Assembly (NCBI RefSeq): GCF_006385685.1
Contig: NZ_VFRP01000002.1
Span: 186,001 to 250,000, forward strand
Source: Amaricoccus solimangrovi
GTDB lineage: Bacteria > Pseudomonadota > Alphaproteobacteria > Rhodobacterales > Rhodobacteraceae
Length of the DNA stretch: 64,000 nt
Direction of reading: 5' to 3'
Shown here one piece after another: positions 15,926 through 27,408 of this stretch. Under the pieces are notes generated by a model. It did no database searches. It had not been told where the DNA came from and saw only the letters and a program-made list of their open reading frames with translations. The stretch's first letter is position 1. Every line of letters begins with the position of its first letter. The position numbers and the translations under genes were made by a program.

Positions 15926-17914
15926 ATGGTCGCGCCACGTCCCGCCCTCGCCGCCCTCAAGGAGACCGGCAACCGTTTCCTCGCCGCGCGGCGCTTCGAC
16001 GAGGCGGCCTCCGTCTACGAGGAGGCGGCGCTCCTGAGCGAGATCCCGCGCGGCGGGCTCTGCGTGCGCCTCGCGCGCGCGCATCTCGAGGCGGGCCGGC
16101 CCGAGGAGGCGGCGGCCTGGCTCATGCCCGTCGTCGATACCGCGCCGAGCTTCCGGACATGGGCCAGCGCGGCCCGGATCCTCGACCGCTGCCCGCCCGA
16201 GACCTGGCCGCGCGTGCGCCGGCGGCTCCGGGTCGCGCTGGTCGGCACCTGGACCACCAGCGCCTTCGGCGCGATGCTGCGCCTCGCCGCGGCCCGCCTC
16301 GGCCTCGCGCTCGAGATATACGAGCCCGATTTCGGCCAGTATTTCAACGCGACGCTCGATCCCGGCTCCGCGCTCCACGCCTGGGAGCCCGAGGCGGTCG
16401 TGCTCGCGCCCGATCAGCGCGCGCTGGGGCTGAAGCCCTTTTCCGACGCGCCGGAGGCCGATGCCGAGGCGGCGGTGGCGCGCTGGTCGGCGGTCTGGCA
16501 GGCGCTGCGCGCGCGCTCCGCGCCGATCATCATCCAGCACGGTTTCGCCACCTCGGGCGGAGACCCGCTCGGGCATTACGCCGCCGGCCTCGCCGGGGCG
16601 CGGCGGACCATCGTCGCGCGCGTCAACCGCCTGCTCGCCGAGCGCGCGACCACGGAGGACGTGGGCTTCCTGAACGTGCAGGCGCTGGCCGGGCGGCTCG
16701 GCGCGGAGGCCTGGTTCGACGACCGGGGCTGGTACATGGCCAAGATGCCCTACGGGCCGGACGCGCTGCCGCTGCTCGCCCGGCACACCGCGGCGGTGCT
16801 GGCGGCGCGGATCGGCTTCTCGCGGCGGTGCCTGGTGCTCGATCTCGACAACACGCTCTGGGGCGGGGTGATCGGCGACGACGGCGTCGAGGGCATAACG
16901 CTCGGCGGCAATGCCATTGGCGAGGCCTACGCCGATTTCCAGCTCGCGCTGAAGGAGCTGCGCGGGCGCGGCATCCTGCTCGCGGCCTGTTCCAAGAACG
17001 ACGAGGCGGTGGCGCGCGCGGCGTTCCGGGAGCATCCCGAGATGGTGCTCCGGGAGGAGGATTTCGCCGCCTTCGTCGTGAACTGGCAGCCGAAATCGGA
17101 CAATCTGCGGAGCGTGGCCGCCCGGCTCGACCTCGGCCTCGATTCGCTCGCCTTCTTCGACGACAACCCCTACGAGCGGGCCGAGGTCCGCCGCGCGCTG
17201 CCGGAGGTCGACGTGCCGATCCTGCCCGAGGATCCGACCGGCTACCGCCGCGCGATCGAGCAGTATCCGTATTTCGAACCCTCGGCCTTCACCGCGAGCG
17301 ACCGCGCCCGCGCCGAGCAGTATCGCGCGCGGGCCGAGGCGCTGACGCTCAGGGCCTCGGCGGGCTCCCTCGCGGACTATCAGGCGAGCCTCGACATGCG
17401 GGCGAGCTTCGGCCGTGTCGATCCGCTCAACATGAGCCGCGTGGTCCAGCTCATCAACAAGACCAACCAGTTCAACCTGACGACCCGGCGCCGGAACGCC
17501 GCCGAGCTCGAACGCCTGCTCGGCCGGCCGGGGGCGCACGGGATCTGGGCGCGGCTCCGCGACCGCTTCGCCGATCACGGGCTGATCGCGGTCGCGATCG
17601 GGATCGAGCGCGACGATCCCGCCGGGCGCGTGCTCGAGATCGACACGCTCCTGATGAGCTGCCGCGTGCTCGGCCGGGGCGTCGAGGACGCCGTGGTGGG
17701 CGAGCTCGCGCGGATCGCGCTCGCGGCGGGCTGCTCCCGGATCGAGGGGGTTCATGTCCCGACCGGGCGCAACGGCATGGTCGCGGAACTCTACGCGCGG
17801 CTCGGCCTCGCGGAGATCGAACGCGCCCCGGACGGAACGGTCCGCTGGGCGGGTCCGGCCGAGCCCTTGACGCGGCCGGAGGTTCCGATCGAAATCAACT
17901 GGACCGAAGCTTGA
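15926..17914 (+). CDS. FkbH-like HAD-family protein
   Basis: This 662-residue protein has a helical TPR-like N-terminus (10-75), a central SGNH-like region (about 100-300), and an HAD domain opening with VLDLDNTLWGG (nucleophile Asp306, Asp308). A C-terminal GNAT-like acyltransferase region (about 500-640) follows. This is the FkbH/IIIC layout. Characterised relatives dephosphorylate 1,3-bisphosphoglycerate and load glyceryl onto an ACP. An ACP gene follows 13 bases later, making glyceryl-ACP or a related thioester the natural product. GGAGG precedes the ATG. Confidence 0.85.
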   Translation: MVAPRPALAALKETGNRFLAARRFDEAASVYEEAALLSEIPRGGLCVRLARAHLEAGRPEEAAAWLMPVVDTAPSFRTWASAARILDRCPPETWPRVRRRLRVALVGTWTTSAFGAMLRLAAARLGLALEIYEPDFGQYFNATLDPGSALHAWEPEAVVLAPDQRALGLKPFSDAPEADAEAAVARWSAVWQALRARSAPIIIQHGFATSGGDPLGHYAAGLAGARRTIVARVNRLLAERATTEDVGFLNVQALAGRLGAEAWFDDRGWYMAKMPYGPDALPLLARHTAAVLAARIGFSRRCLVLDLDNTLWGGVIGDDGVEGITLGGNAIGEAYADFQLALKELRGRGILLAACSKNDEAVARAAFREHPEMVLREEDFAAFVVNWQPKSDNLRSVAARLDLGLDSLAFFDDNPYERAEVRRALPEVDVPILPEDPTGYRRAIEQYPYFEPSAFTASDRARAEQYRARAEALTLRASAGSLADYQASLDMRASFGRVDPLNMSRVVQLINKTNQFNLTTRRRNAAELERLLGRPGAHGIWARLRDRFADHGLIAVAIGIERDDPAGRVLEIDTLLMSCRVLGRGVEDAVVGELARIALAAGCSRIEGVHVPTGRNGMVAELYARLGLAEIERAPDGTVRWAGPAEPLTRPEVPIEINWTEA

Positions 17915-17927
17915 GGGGTATTGCCCG

Positions 17928-18161
17928 GTGTCCGATGTCGTCGAGCGCCTGACCGAGGTCTTCCGATCCACCTTCGGCGACGAAGCCATCGTGCTGACCC
18001 GCGAAATGACCGCGGACGACGTGGCGGCCTGGGATTCGGTCAGCCATATCGAACTGATCTACGCGATCGAGGACGAGTTCGGGATCAAGTTCAGCGCCCG
18101 CGACATCGCGGAGCTTTCCTGCGTCGGCGACCTGATCGCGGTGATCGAACGCCGCGGCTGA
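17928..18161 (+). CDS. Acyl carrier protein, FkbH partner
   Basis: The 77-residue carrier protein starts at GTG. The phosphopantetheine site is Ser37 in WDSVSHIEL, with the usual acidic recognition helix (IYAIEDEFGIKF). It directly follows the FkbH-like gene, so it is probably the acceptor of the FkbH-made acyl group. It differs clearly from the housekeeping AcpP pattern (DSL) and from the second ACP at 27169. Confidence 0.85.
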   Translation: MSDVVERLTEVFRSTFGDEAIVLTREMTADDVAAWDSVSHIELIYAIEDEFGIKFSARDIAELSCVGDLIAVIERRG

Positions 18162-18318
18162 TCGCGGCGCGGGCGCGGCGGCCCCTCCTTTCCGCGCCCT
18201 CCGGGCGAAACCTCCGCGCCCGGGGTGGACGCGACGGGCTCAGTCCCTAGTGTGGGGGGCGGGCGGCCGGCTCCGTTCGCGGCGGCCGCCCTCCTGAACC
18301 GCGTCAAGGGAGGAAAAG

Positions 18319-19881
18319 ATGCGAATGATCCTGGCCGCGGTCGCCTCGGCCGTCCTGTCGGCGCTCGCCGCCGCGGCGCCGGCGCTGGCCCAGACGCCGC
18401 CGAACGTGCTCGTCGTCGGGCAGATCGCCGAGCCGAAGTCGCTCGATCCGCACGCCGCGACCGCCTCCAACGACTTCCGGATCCTCGTCAATCTCTACGA
18501 CGGCCTGGTGCGCTACCGGCCCGGCACGCTCGAGGTCGAGCCGGCGCTGGCCGAAAGCTGGGAGATTTCCGACGACGCGAAGACCTATACGTTCCACCTG
18601 CGCGACGGGGTCACGTTCCACGACGGTTCCGCCTTCGACGCGGAGGCGGTGAAGTTCAACTTCGACCGGATGCTGCGCGAGGATCACCCCTATCACGATA
18701 CGGGGCCCTTTCCACTCGCCTTCTTCTTCTCCTCGGTCGCGGAGGTGACGGTCGTCGATCCGCTGACGGTGCAGTTCCGTCTCTCCGAACCCTACGCGCC
18801 GCTTCTCTCCAACCTCGCCTATCCGACCGGGCTCATCGTCTCGCCGGCGGCGGTGAAGGAATACGGCAAGGATTTCGGCCGGCACCCGAGCGGCACCGGC
18901 CCGTTCCGGTTCGAGGAATGGCAGGCGAACAACCGCGTCGTCGTCAGCCGGAACGAGGATTACTGGGACGGCGCGCCGAAGCTGGAGGCGGCGATCTTCC
19001 GGCCGATCACCGATGCCAATACCCGGCTCGCGGAGATGATGTCGGGCGGGCTCGACGTGATGGTCGAGGTGCCGCCGGACGGGCTCGCCCAGTTCCGCGA
19101 CGATCCCAACGTCAAGGTCTACGAGCAGGCCGGGCCGCATCTGTGGTTCCTGATCCTGAACACGAAGGAGGGGCCCTTCGCGAGCAAGGCGGCGCGCCAG
19201 GCGGTGAACTACGCGGTCGACAAGCAGGGGCTGGTCGCGAACGTGCTCCAGGGCACGGCCGATGTCGCCGCCGGGCCGATCCCGCCCGCCTTCGCCTTCG
19301 CGCATGATCCGGGTGTGGAGCCCTATCCCCACGATCCGGAGAAGGCGAAGGCGCTGCTCGCGGAGGCGGGCTACGACGGGTCGGAAGTGACCTTCTACGT
19401 CGCGGACGGCGGTTCGGGCATGCTCGACCCGGTGGCGATGGGAACGGCGATCCAGGCGGATCTGAAGGCGGTCGGCATGCCCGCGAAGATCGAGACCTAC
19501 GAGTGGAACACCTTCCTCGGCAAGGTGAACGGCGGGCTCGAGGGGCAGGCGGACATGGCCGAGATGGCCTGGATGACCAACGATCCCGACACGCTGCCCT
19601 ATCTCGCGCTCCGGAGCGAGGCGATGCCGGCGGAGGGCGGGTTCAATTCCGGCTACTATTCCAACCCGGAGGTGGACCGGCTGCTCGCGGAGGCGCGGCG
19701 CGCGACGGACCAGGAGGCGCGCGGCGCGCTCTACCGTCAGGTGGACCGGATCGTGCATGACGACGCGCCCTGGCTCTTCGTCGCGAACTGGAAGCAGAGC
19801 GCGGTGACCTCGGCGGCGGTCGAGGGTTTCGCGCTGGAACCTTCCTTCTTCCTGCTGCTTCACGACGTGTCGAAACCCTGA
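18319..19881 (+). CDS. Peptide-type ABC transporter substrate-binding protein
   Basis: A 520-residue periplasmic protein of the DppA/OppA (SBP family 5) type. It has a signal peptide with Ala-rich core and cleavage near ALAQ (residue 24), then the SLDPHAATASND region and the FHDGSAFDAEAVKFNFDR signature. A GGAGG site precedes the ATG. It is the first gene of an importer operon continuing with DppB-, fused DppC/D- and DppF-like genes. The ligand may be dipeptides, glutathione or an amino compound made or used by the neighbouring locus; the sequence does not decide. Confidence 0.9.
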   Translation: MRMILAAVASAVLSALAAAAPALAQTPPNVLVVGQIAEPKSLDPHAATASNDFRILVNLYDGLVRYRPGTLEVEPALAESWEISDDAKTYTFHLRDGVTFHDGSAFDAEAVKFNFDRMLREDHPYHDTGPFPLAFFFSSVAEVTVVDPLTVQFRLSEPYAPLLSNLAYPTGLIVSPAAVKEYGKDFGRHPSGTGPFRFEEWQANNRVVVSRNEDYWDGAPKLEAAIFRPITDANTRLAEMMSGGLDVMVEVPPDGLAQFRDDPNVKVYEQAGPHLWFLILNTKEGPFASKAARQAVNYAVDKQGLVANVLQGTADVAAGPIPPAFAFAHDPGVEPYPHDPEKAKALLAEAGYDGSEVTFYVADGGSGMLDPVAMGTAIQADLKAVGMPAKIETYEWNTFLGKVNGGLEGQADMAEMAWMTNDPDTLPYLALRSEAMPAEGGFNSGYYSNPEVDRLLAEARRATDQEARGALYRQVDRIVHDDAPWLFVANWKQSAVTSAAVEGFALEPSFFLLLHDVSKP

Positions 19882-19933
19882 CGCGCCAGCCGCCCCGGCC
19901 CGCGCGGCCGGGGTCCAGCCCAAGGGAGCGCGC

Positions 19934-20877
<944 letters not shown>

Positions 20878-20878
<1 letters not shown>

Positions 20879-22796
20879 TGGCCGGCGCGACCGCCGCCCC
20901 GGCGCGGACCGGCGGGCGGCCGGGGTTCTGGCGGCTCCTGCTCGCCAACCGGCTGGCCGCGGCCGGGCTCCTCGTCCTCGGCCTCATCGTGGTCGCGGCG
21001 CTCGCCGCGCCGCTTCTCCCGCTGCCGGATCCGGACCTGACCGCGCCGGCGGAGCGGCTGGCGCGGCCGCTCGCGCCGGGCCACCCGCTCGGAACCGACG
21101 CGCTCGGCCGCGACATCCTCTCGCGACTCGTCTGGGGCACGCGCGTCAGCCTCGCGGTCGGCCTCTCCGCGACGTTGATCGCGGCGGTCGCGGGCTCGCT
21201 CGTCGGCCTCGTCGCCGGCTACGCGGGCGGCCGGGTGGACGGGCTGCTGATGCGGGGCGTCGACATGGTGATGGCCTTTCCCTACATCCTGCTCGCGCTC
21301 GCGATCGTCGCGGTGCTCGGCCCCGGGCTCCTGAACGCGCTCTACGCGATCGCGCTCGTCAACATACCCTTCTTCGCGCGCAACATCCGGGGCGTGACGC
21401 TCGGCCTCGCGCGGCGCGACTTCGTCGCGGCGGCGCGGCTCTCGGGCCGGTCGCACGCCGGGATCCTGTTCGGGGAGATCCTCCCGAACGTGATGCCGGT
21501 CATCGTCGTCACCATCTCGACCACGATCGGCTGGATGATCCTCGAGACCGCGGGGCTCTCCTTCCTCGGCCTCGGCGCGCAGCCGCCCCGGGCCGATCTC
21601 GGCTCGATGCTGGGGGAGGGGCGGGCCGTGCTCTTCACCGCGCCGCATGTGGCGATGGTGCCGGGGCTCATGATCTTCGCGCTCGTGATGGGCATCAACC
21701 TCGCGGGCGACGGGCTGCGCGACGTGCTCGACCCGCGGCTGAGATCGGGCGCTCTGACGCGGCCGGTGGCGCGGACCAAGGTCGCGCGGCGCCGGGTGCC
21801 CGCCCTGACGCCCGACCCGGCGGCGGTGCTCGACGTCCGGGGGCTCGAGACCGAGTTCGAGATCGGCGGCGAGGTCCACCGGGCCGCGGGCGGCGTCGAT
21901 CTGAAGCTCGGCCGGGGGGAATGCCTCGGCCTCGTCGGGGAATCGGGCTCGGGCAAGTCGGTCACGGCGATGTCGATCATGGGGCTGGTGCCGACGCCGC
22001 CGGGCCGGATCGCGGGCGGCGCCGCGCTGCTCGACGGCGAGGATCTCTTCGGCATGCCGGACGAGGCGATCCGGCGGCTGCGCGGCGCGGCCGTCGCGCA
22101 TGTGTTCCAGGATCCGCTCTCGACGCTGCATCCGCTCCTCACCGTGGGGGCGCAGCTCGTCGAGGCGATCCGCGCCCATGCGCCGCTCACCCGCCGCGCG
22201 GCCGAGGCGCGGGCGGAGGAACTGCTCGGGCTGGTCCGGATCCCGAACCCGGCCGAGCGGGCGCGGGCCTATCCGCACGAGCTTTCCGGCGGGATGCGCC
22301 AGCGGGTCTGCGTCGCCATGGCGCTCGCCAACGATCCCGAGGTGATGATCGCGGACGAGCCGACCACCGCGCTCGACGTCACGGTGCAGGCGCGCATCCT
22401 CGCGCTGATCGAGCGGCTCCGGCGCGAGCGCGACGCGGCGGTCCTGTTCATCACCCATGATTTCGGCGTTGTCTCGACGATCTGCGACCGGGTCGCGGTC
22501 ATGTACGCGGGCCGCGTGGTGGAGGAAGGGCCGACGCGGGCGATTCTCGAGGCTCCGGCGCATCCCTATACCGCGCGGCTCATCGCCTGCGTTCCGGTGC
22601 TCGGCGCGCCTCACCGGCGGCTCGACGCGATCCCGGGCCGGCCGCCGCCGGCGAACCGGCTGCCCGAGGGCTGCGCCTTCGCGCCGCGCTGCCCGCGGGC
22701 GACGGCGGACTGCCGCGCGGGCGAGATCGCGCTCGGGGGCCGGGGCGGGGGACGGGCGGTGCGCTGCCTTCACCCGCTCGCGCCGGGAGAGCGGGC

Positions 22797-22800
<4 letters not shown>
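20878..22800 (+). CDS. Fused ABC permease (DppC) and ATPase (DppD)
   Basis: One 640-residue frame joins a DppC-type permease (about 1-290, GTDALGRDILSRL motif, EAA loop near 185) to a DppD-type nucleotide-binding domain (about 315-640). The latter has Walker A GESGSGKS near 356, signature LSGGMRQR near 468, Walker B VMIADEPTTALD, and the CAFAPRCPRA cysteine motif of oligopeptide ATPases. ATG overlaps the previous stop and the next gene starts at GTGA. Such fusions are known in this transporter family. I see no frameshift. Confidence 0.92.
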
Positions 22801-23780
<980 letters not shown>

Positions 23781-23853
23781 CCGGGGCCGTCAAGCATTCC
23801 GCAAGCTTCCGGCGCCAGTGTCGGCGGCTCGGATCGGAGACGGAGGGTGCGCG

Positions 23854-24906
23854 ATGTTGTCCTGGCGGCCGGCGATGGGGCTCGTGAGGCGGCTGGTCGG
23901 CGGGGGGAGCGGGATCGAGGCGCTGGCGCGCGAGCGCTGGGAGATCGCGCCGCCCGAGACCCGCTTCGTGCCGCCCGCGCTGTTCCTGGAGGGCCAGATC
24001 GAGCGGATCCGGGCCACCCGCTTCGGCACGGCCCCGGAGGTGGTCCGACACCTGCGGGGCGGGTTCGAGACCCGGGAGGGGCCGACGCTCGGCCATGCGC
24101 TGCGCGGCGTCGATCTCGTCGACGGCGTGCTCTACGCCGGGAGCGCCCGGCGCCATCTGCGCCCCGAGGCGAAGGCGCGGCTGCTGCCTCCGGTCCCGGA
24201 GGAGCATGCCAGCGGCGTGCTCTACGAGAGCTGGGCCGGCAACCGCTGGTTCGGGAACTGGCTCACCGACGATTGCCTCGCCTACGCGCTCGCGGAATGC
24301 TTCGGCCCGCCCGTCGCGACCGCGCCCGCGCCGACGGGCCACGCGCGCGACTACGAACACCTGCTCGGCCAGAGCCCCCGCCGCTTCGCACGTCGCCGGT
24401 TCGACGAGCTGATCCTGCTCGACGACCAGGCCAACAACGCCGACCGCCGGGCGCGGGCGGAGCGGATGAGCGCGCGGCTCCGCGCCGGGATCGACGCGCC
24501 GCCCCGGCCGGGGGTGTTCCTGACGCGGGGCGAGAGCGGCGACCGGCGGCTCCTGATCAACGAGGCGGAAATCGCGACGCGGCTGCGGGACCGGCACGGC
24601 TTCGCCATCGTCGATCCGCTCGCCCACGACGCGCGGGGGCTGATCGCGGCCTGCGCCGGCGCGCGCGTCATCGCCGGGGTCGAGGGCAGCCATCTCTGCC
24701 ACGGGCTGGTGGCGATGGATCCGGAGGCGACGCTGCTGACGCTGCAGCCGCCGGACCGGGTGACCTCGGTCCTGAAGATCGTGACCGACCGGCGCGGGCA
24801 GGGCTTCGCCCTCATCCTCGGCGCGGGCGGGAGCGGGGGGTTCCACGTTCCGCCCGCCGAGGTCGAGGCGACGCTCGACGTGATCGCGCGGCGACGGGGT
24901 CTGTAA
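23854..24906 (+). CDS. Glycosyltransferase family 61-like protein
   Basis: 350 residues; ATG 23854 is preceded by GGAGG. The C-terminal half has the DUF563/GT61 layout: FDELILLDDQ, VFLTRGESGDRRLLINEAEI, and AGVEGSHLCHGLVAM near residue 280, where the conserved HG-type loop lies. Such enzymes transfer xylose, N-acetylglucosamine or similar residues onto glycans. It begins the second half of the acetyltransferase/ACP locus, after the importer, and suggests that the locus decorates a surface polysaccharide. Confidence 0.7.
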   Translation: MLSWRPAMGLVRRLVGGGSGIEALARERWEIAPPETRFVPPALFLEGQIERIRATRFGTAPEVVRHLRGGFETREGPTLGHALRGVDLVDGVLYAGSARRHLRPEAKARLLPPVPEEHASGVLYESWAGNRWFGNWLTDDCLAYALAECFGPPVATAPAPTGHARDYEHLLGQSPRRFARRRFDELILLDDQANNADRRARAERMSARLRAGIDAPPRPGVFLTRGESGDRRLLINEAEIATRLRDRHGFAIVDPLAHDARGLIAACAGARVIAGVEGSHLCHGLVAMDPEATLLTLQPPDRVTSVLKIVTDRRGQGFALILGAGGSGGFHVPPAEVEATLDVIARRRGL

Positions 24907-24976
24907 CGCTCCTTTAACGCCGCCCTGCGATCACCGCTCTCGTGGACGAAGCGACGTCCGGCGCGGGAAACGACGA

Positions 24977-25552
24977 ATGCCATTCTCCGAGATCAAGGCC
25001 GACTACCGGCGTCACGGGCGTTCGCTCGCCGATCCCGCCTTCGTTTCCCTCGCCCTCTACCGCTACGGCCGCTGGGGCCGCGCCCGCGCCACGCGGCCGG
25101 CGCGCTGGCTCGCGAGCAAGAGCTACGGGCTTCTCGCGATTTTCGTCTGCAATATCACCAAGATATGGATCCCGCCCCAGGTGACGCTGGGCGAGGGGTT
25201 CCATATCGTCCATGCCGAAGGCTCGCTTTCGATCCATCCCGACGCGGTGATCGGCAAGCGGCTCGGCGTCATGCACAACGTCACGATCGGCACCAACATG
25301 GGCGAGGGCGCGCCGGTGATCGGCGACGACGTCTTCATCGGCGTCAATTCGACCGTGCTCGGCGCGATTCGCATCGGGGACCGCGTGCGGATCGCCGCGA
25401 ACACCGCCGTCACGACCGATGTGCCCGACGATTGCGTCGTCGTCGGCTCGCCGGCCCGGATCTACCCCCGGTTGACTCCGTTCCGAACGCCCGCCGCCGC
25501 GCTCGCCGGCCTCTCGCCGCTCCTTCTCCCCCTCATCACCGCCCTCGCATGA
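24977..25552 (+). CDS. Serine acetyltransferase-like hexapeptide transferase, second copy
   Basis: 191 residues. A short helical N-terminus (SEIKADYRRHG) leads into a left-handed beta-helix (about 70-170) with SIHPDAVIGKRLGVMH, the DxxIG turn and the end motif VVGSPARIYPR of the SAT family. Its stop overlaps the ATG of the AMP-forming ligase, so the two are coupled. The tie to ligase, ACP and decarboxylase suggests acetylation of their product rather than cysteine synthesis. Confidence 0.78.
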   Translation: MPFSEIKADYRRHGRSLADPAFVSLALYRYGRWGRARATRPARWLASKSYGLLAIFVCNITKIWIPPQVTLGEGFHIVHAEGSLSIHPDAVIGKRLGVMHNVTIGTNMGEGAPVIGDDVFIGVNSTVLGAIRIGDRVRIAANTAVTTDVPDDCVVVGSPARIYPRLTPFRTPAAALAGLSPLLLPLITALA

Positions 25553-27129
25553 AGAACGCCCTCAGCGCCACGCTCTACCAGCTCTTCGCCGACAACCTGC
25601 CCGACCGGGCGGAGAAGGTCGCGCTCGTCGATCCCGACGCGCGGATCACCTATGGCGCGCTCGCCGCCGAGGTCGACCGGCTCGCCGGTTATCTCAAGGC
25701 CTGGCGGCTGCCGCCGGGCGAGCGCGTCATCGTCCATCTGCGCAAGAGCCGGGCGGAGGTCGCGGCCATGCTCGCGGTCGCGAAGGTCGGCGGCGTCGTC
25801 GTCAACGTGAACACGCAATGGACGGCCGAGCAGCTCGCCTTCGTCGCCGGGGATTGCGGCGCGCGGGTGATGATCGTGGAGCCGCGCGCCGCGGCGGGGC
25901 TCGCCCGCCAGGGGCTGCCGGGATCGGTGATGCGCGTGCTCGTCCACGGGGAGGCGCCGCGGCTTCCCGGGTTCGACGGCTGGGCCGATCTGCCGCCGGG
26001 CTGCGTGGGGCCGGAAGTCCGGCGGCTCGAGAGCGAGCTTGCGATGCTCATCTATACCTCCGGCTCGACCGGGCGGCCGAAGGGGGTGATGCTGAGCCAT
26101 CGCAACATCCTCGCCGGCGCGCGCTCGGTCGCGCGCTACCTGCGCCTCGGCGCGGAGGAACGGCTGCTCGGCGTCCTGCCCTACAGTTTCGACTACGGGC
26201 TGAACCAGCTCACCACCATGCTGCTTCTCGGGGGCACGGTGGTGCATCAGCCGGTGCCGCTCGCGGCGGAGGTGGTGGCGACGATGGCGCGCGAGGAGGT
26301 GACCGGCGTGGCCGCGGTGCCGCCGCTCTGGGGCCAGATCGTGCGCCTGCTGGGCGACGCGCCGCGCGCCTTCCCGGCGCTGCGCCGGGTGACCAATTCC
26401 GGCGGGAAGATCCCGCTCAACATCCTCGACCGCATGCCGGAGGTCTTTCCCGGCGCGGACATCTACCTGATGTACGGGCTGACGGAGGCCTTCCGCTCGA
26501 CCTTCCTCTCGCCGAAACGCTTCGCGGCGAAGATGGGCGCCATCGGCCGGGCGATCCCGGGCAACGAGGTCCATGTCATCACGAAGGACGGGCGCCTCGC
26601 CGGCCCGGGCGAGCAGGGCGAGCTCGTTCACCGCGGGCCGCTCGTCAGCCTCGGCTACTGGGGCCGGCCCGATCTGACGGCGGAGCGGATCCGGCCCTGC
26701 CCGGCGCTGCGCGCGCTGATCGGGGACGAGCCGGTCGTCCACAGCGGCGACACGGTGCGCGTCGACGAGGACGGCGATCTCTGGTTCGTCTCGCGCGACG
26801 ACGCGATGATCAAGACGAGCGGCTTCCGCCTCAGCCCCGACGAGGTCGAGGATCTGGTCTGCCGCTCGGGAATGGTGGGCGACGCGGTCGCCTTCGGCGT
26901 CGCGGACGACCATCTGGGCCAGGCCGTCCATGTCGCGGTGACGCCGCTGCCCGGATTCGAACTCGCCGGGCTGATGGCGCACTGCCGCGCGGTGATGCCC
27001 GGCTACATGGTGCCGAGACGCGTCCATGTCTGGCCCGAGGCGATGCCCCGCACGTCGAGCGGCAAGCTCGCCCGGCCCGAGGTGATCAGGCGCAGCGCCG
27101 CCGACACGCCGCGCCACCCGACCCTCTGA
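25549..27129 (+). CDS. AMP-forming acyl/aminoacyl ligase
   Basis: 526 residues of the ANL superfamily. The P-loop is YTSGSTGRPKG (169-179), the A5 motif is YGLTEAFRST, the hinge region is HSGDTVRVDEDGDLWFVSRDD, and the catalytic Lys is in RTSSGKLARPE near the end. It should activate a carboxylate as AMP ester and load it onto the ACP encoded 39 bases downstream. With the PLP decarboxylase this matches the ligase-ACP-decarboxylase trio named after exosortase-A systems; no exosortase is visible here. Substrate unknown, possibly an amino acid. Confidence 0.85.
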   Translation: MKNALSATLYQLFADNLPDRAEKVALVDPDARITYGALAAEVDRLAGYLKAWRLPPGERVIVHLRKSRAEVAAMLAVAKVGGVVVNVNTQWTAEQLAFVAGDCGARVMIVEPRAAAGLARQGLPGSVMRVLVHGEAPRLPGFDGWADLPPGCVGPEVRRLESELAMLIYTSGSTGRPKGVMLSHRNILAGARSVARYLRLGAEERLLGVLPYSFDYGLNQLTTMLLLGGTVVHQPVPLAAEVVATMAREEVTGVAAVPPLWGQIVRLLGDAPRAFPALRRVTNSGGKIPLNILDRMPEVFPGADIYLMYGLTEAFRSTFLSPKRFAAKMGAIGRAIPGNEVHVITKDGRLAGPGEQGELVHRGPLVSLGYWGRPDLTAERIRPCPALRALIGDEPVVHSGDTVRVDEDGDLWFVSRDDAMIKTSGFRLSPDEVEDLVCRSGMVGDAVAFGVADDHLGQAVHVAVTPLPGFELAGLMAHCRAVMPGYMVPRRVHVWPEAMPRTSSGKLARPEVIRRSAADTPRHPTL

Positions 27130-27168
27130 CCCACCCCTCCGATCCACCGTCACGGGAGAACCGGACCG

Positions 27169-27408
27169 ATGAGCCTGACCGCCGACCGACTGATCCTGTT
27201 CCTGAGGGACGCGCTCCGCGTCGAGGGCGAGGTGACGCCCGAGAGCGCGCTCTTCACCAGCGGCGCGCTCGATTCCGTGGCGATGATGAACCTCATCGCC
27301 TTCGTCGAGGAACAGGCGGCGATCCAGGTCCGCGCCGATCAGGTGACGCTCGAGAATTTCGACACGCCCGGCCGCATCGTCGCCTTCGCCAACGCGGCCG
27401 CCGCGTGA
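27169..27408 (+). CDS. Acyl carrier protein, ligase partner
   Basis: A 79-residue carrier protein with the phosphopantetheine Ser36 in GALDSVAMMNL. It lies between the AMP-forming ligase and the PLP decarboxylase, and its stop overlaps the decarboxylase ATG. It probably holds the ligase product during decarboxylation or transfer. The sequence near Ser differs from the first ACP of the locus, so the two likely have different partners. A GGGAGA ribosome binding site precedes the ATG. Confidence 0.85.
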   Translation: MSLTADRLILFLRDALRVEGEVTPESALFTSGALDSVAMMNLIAFVEEQAAIQVRADQVTLENFDTPGRIVAFANAAAA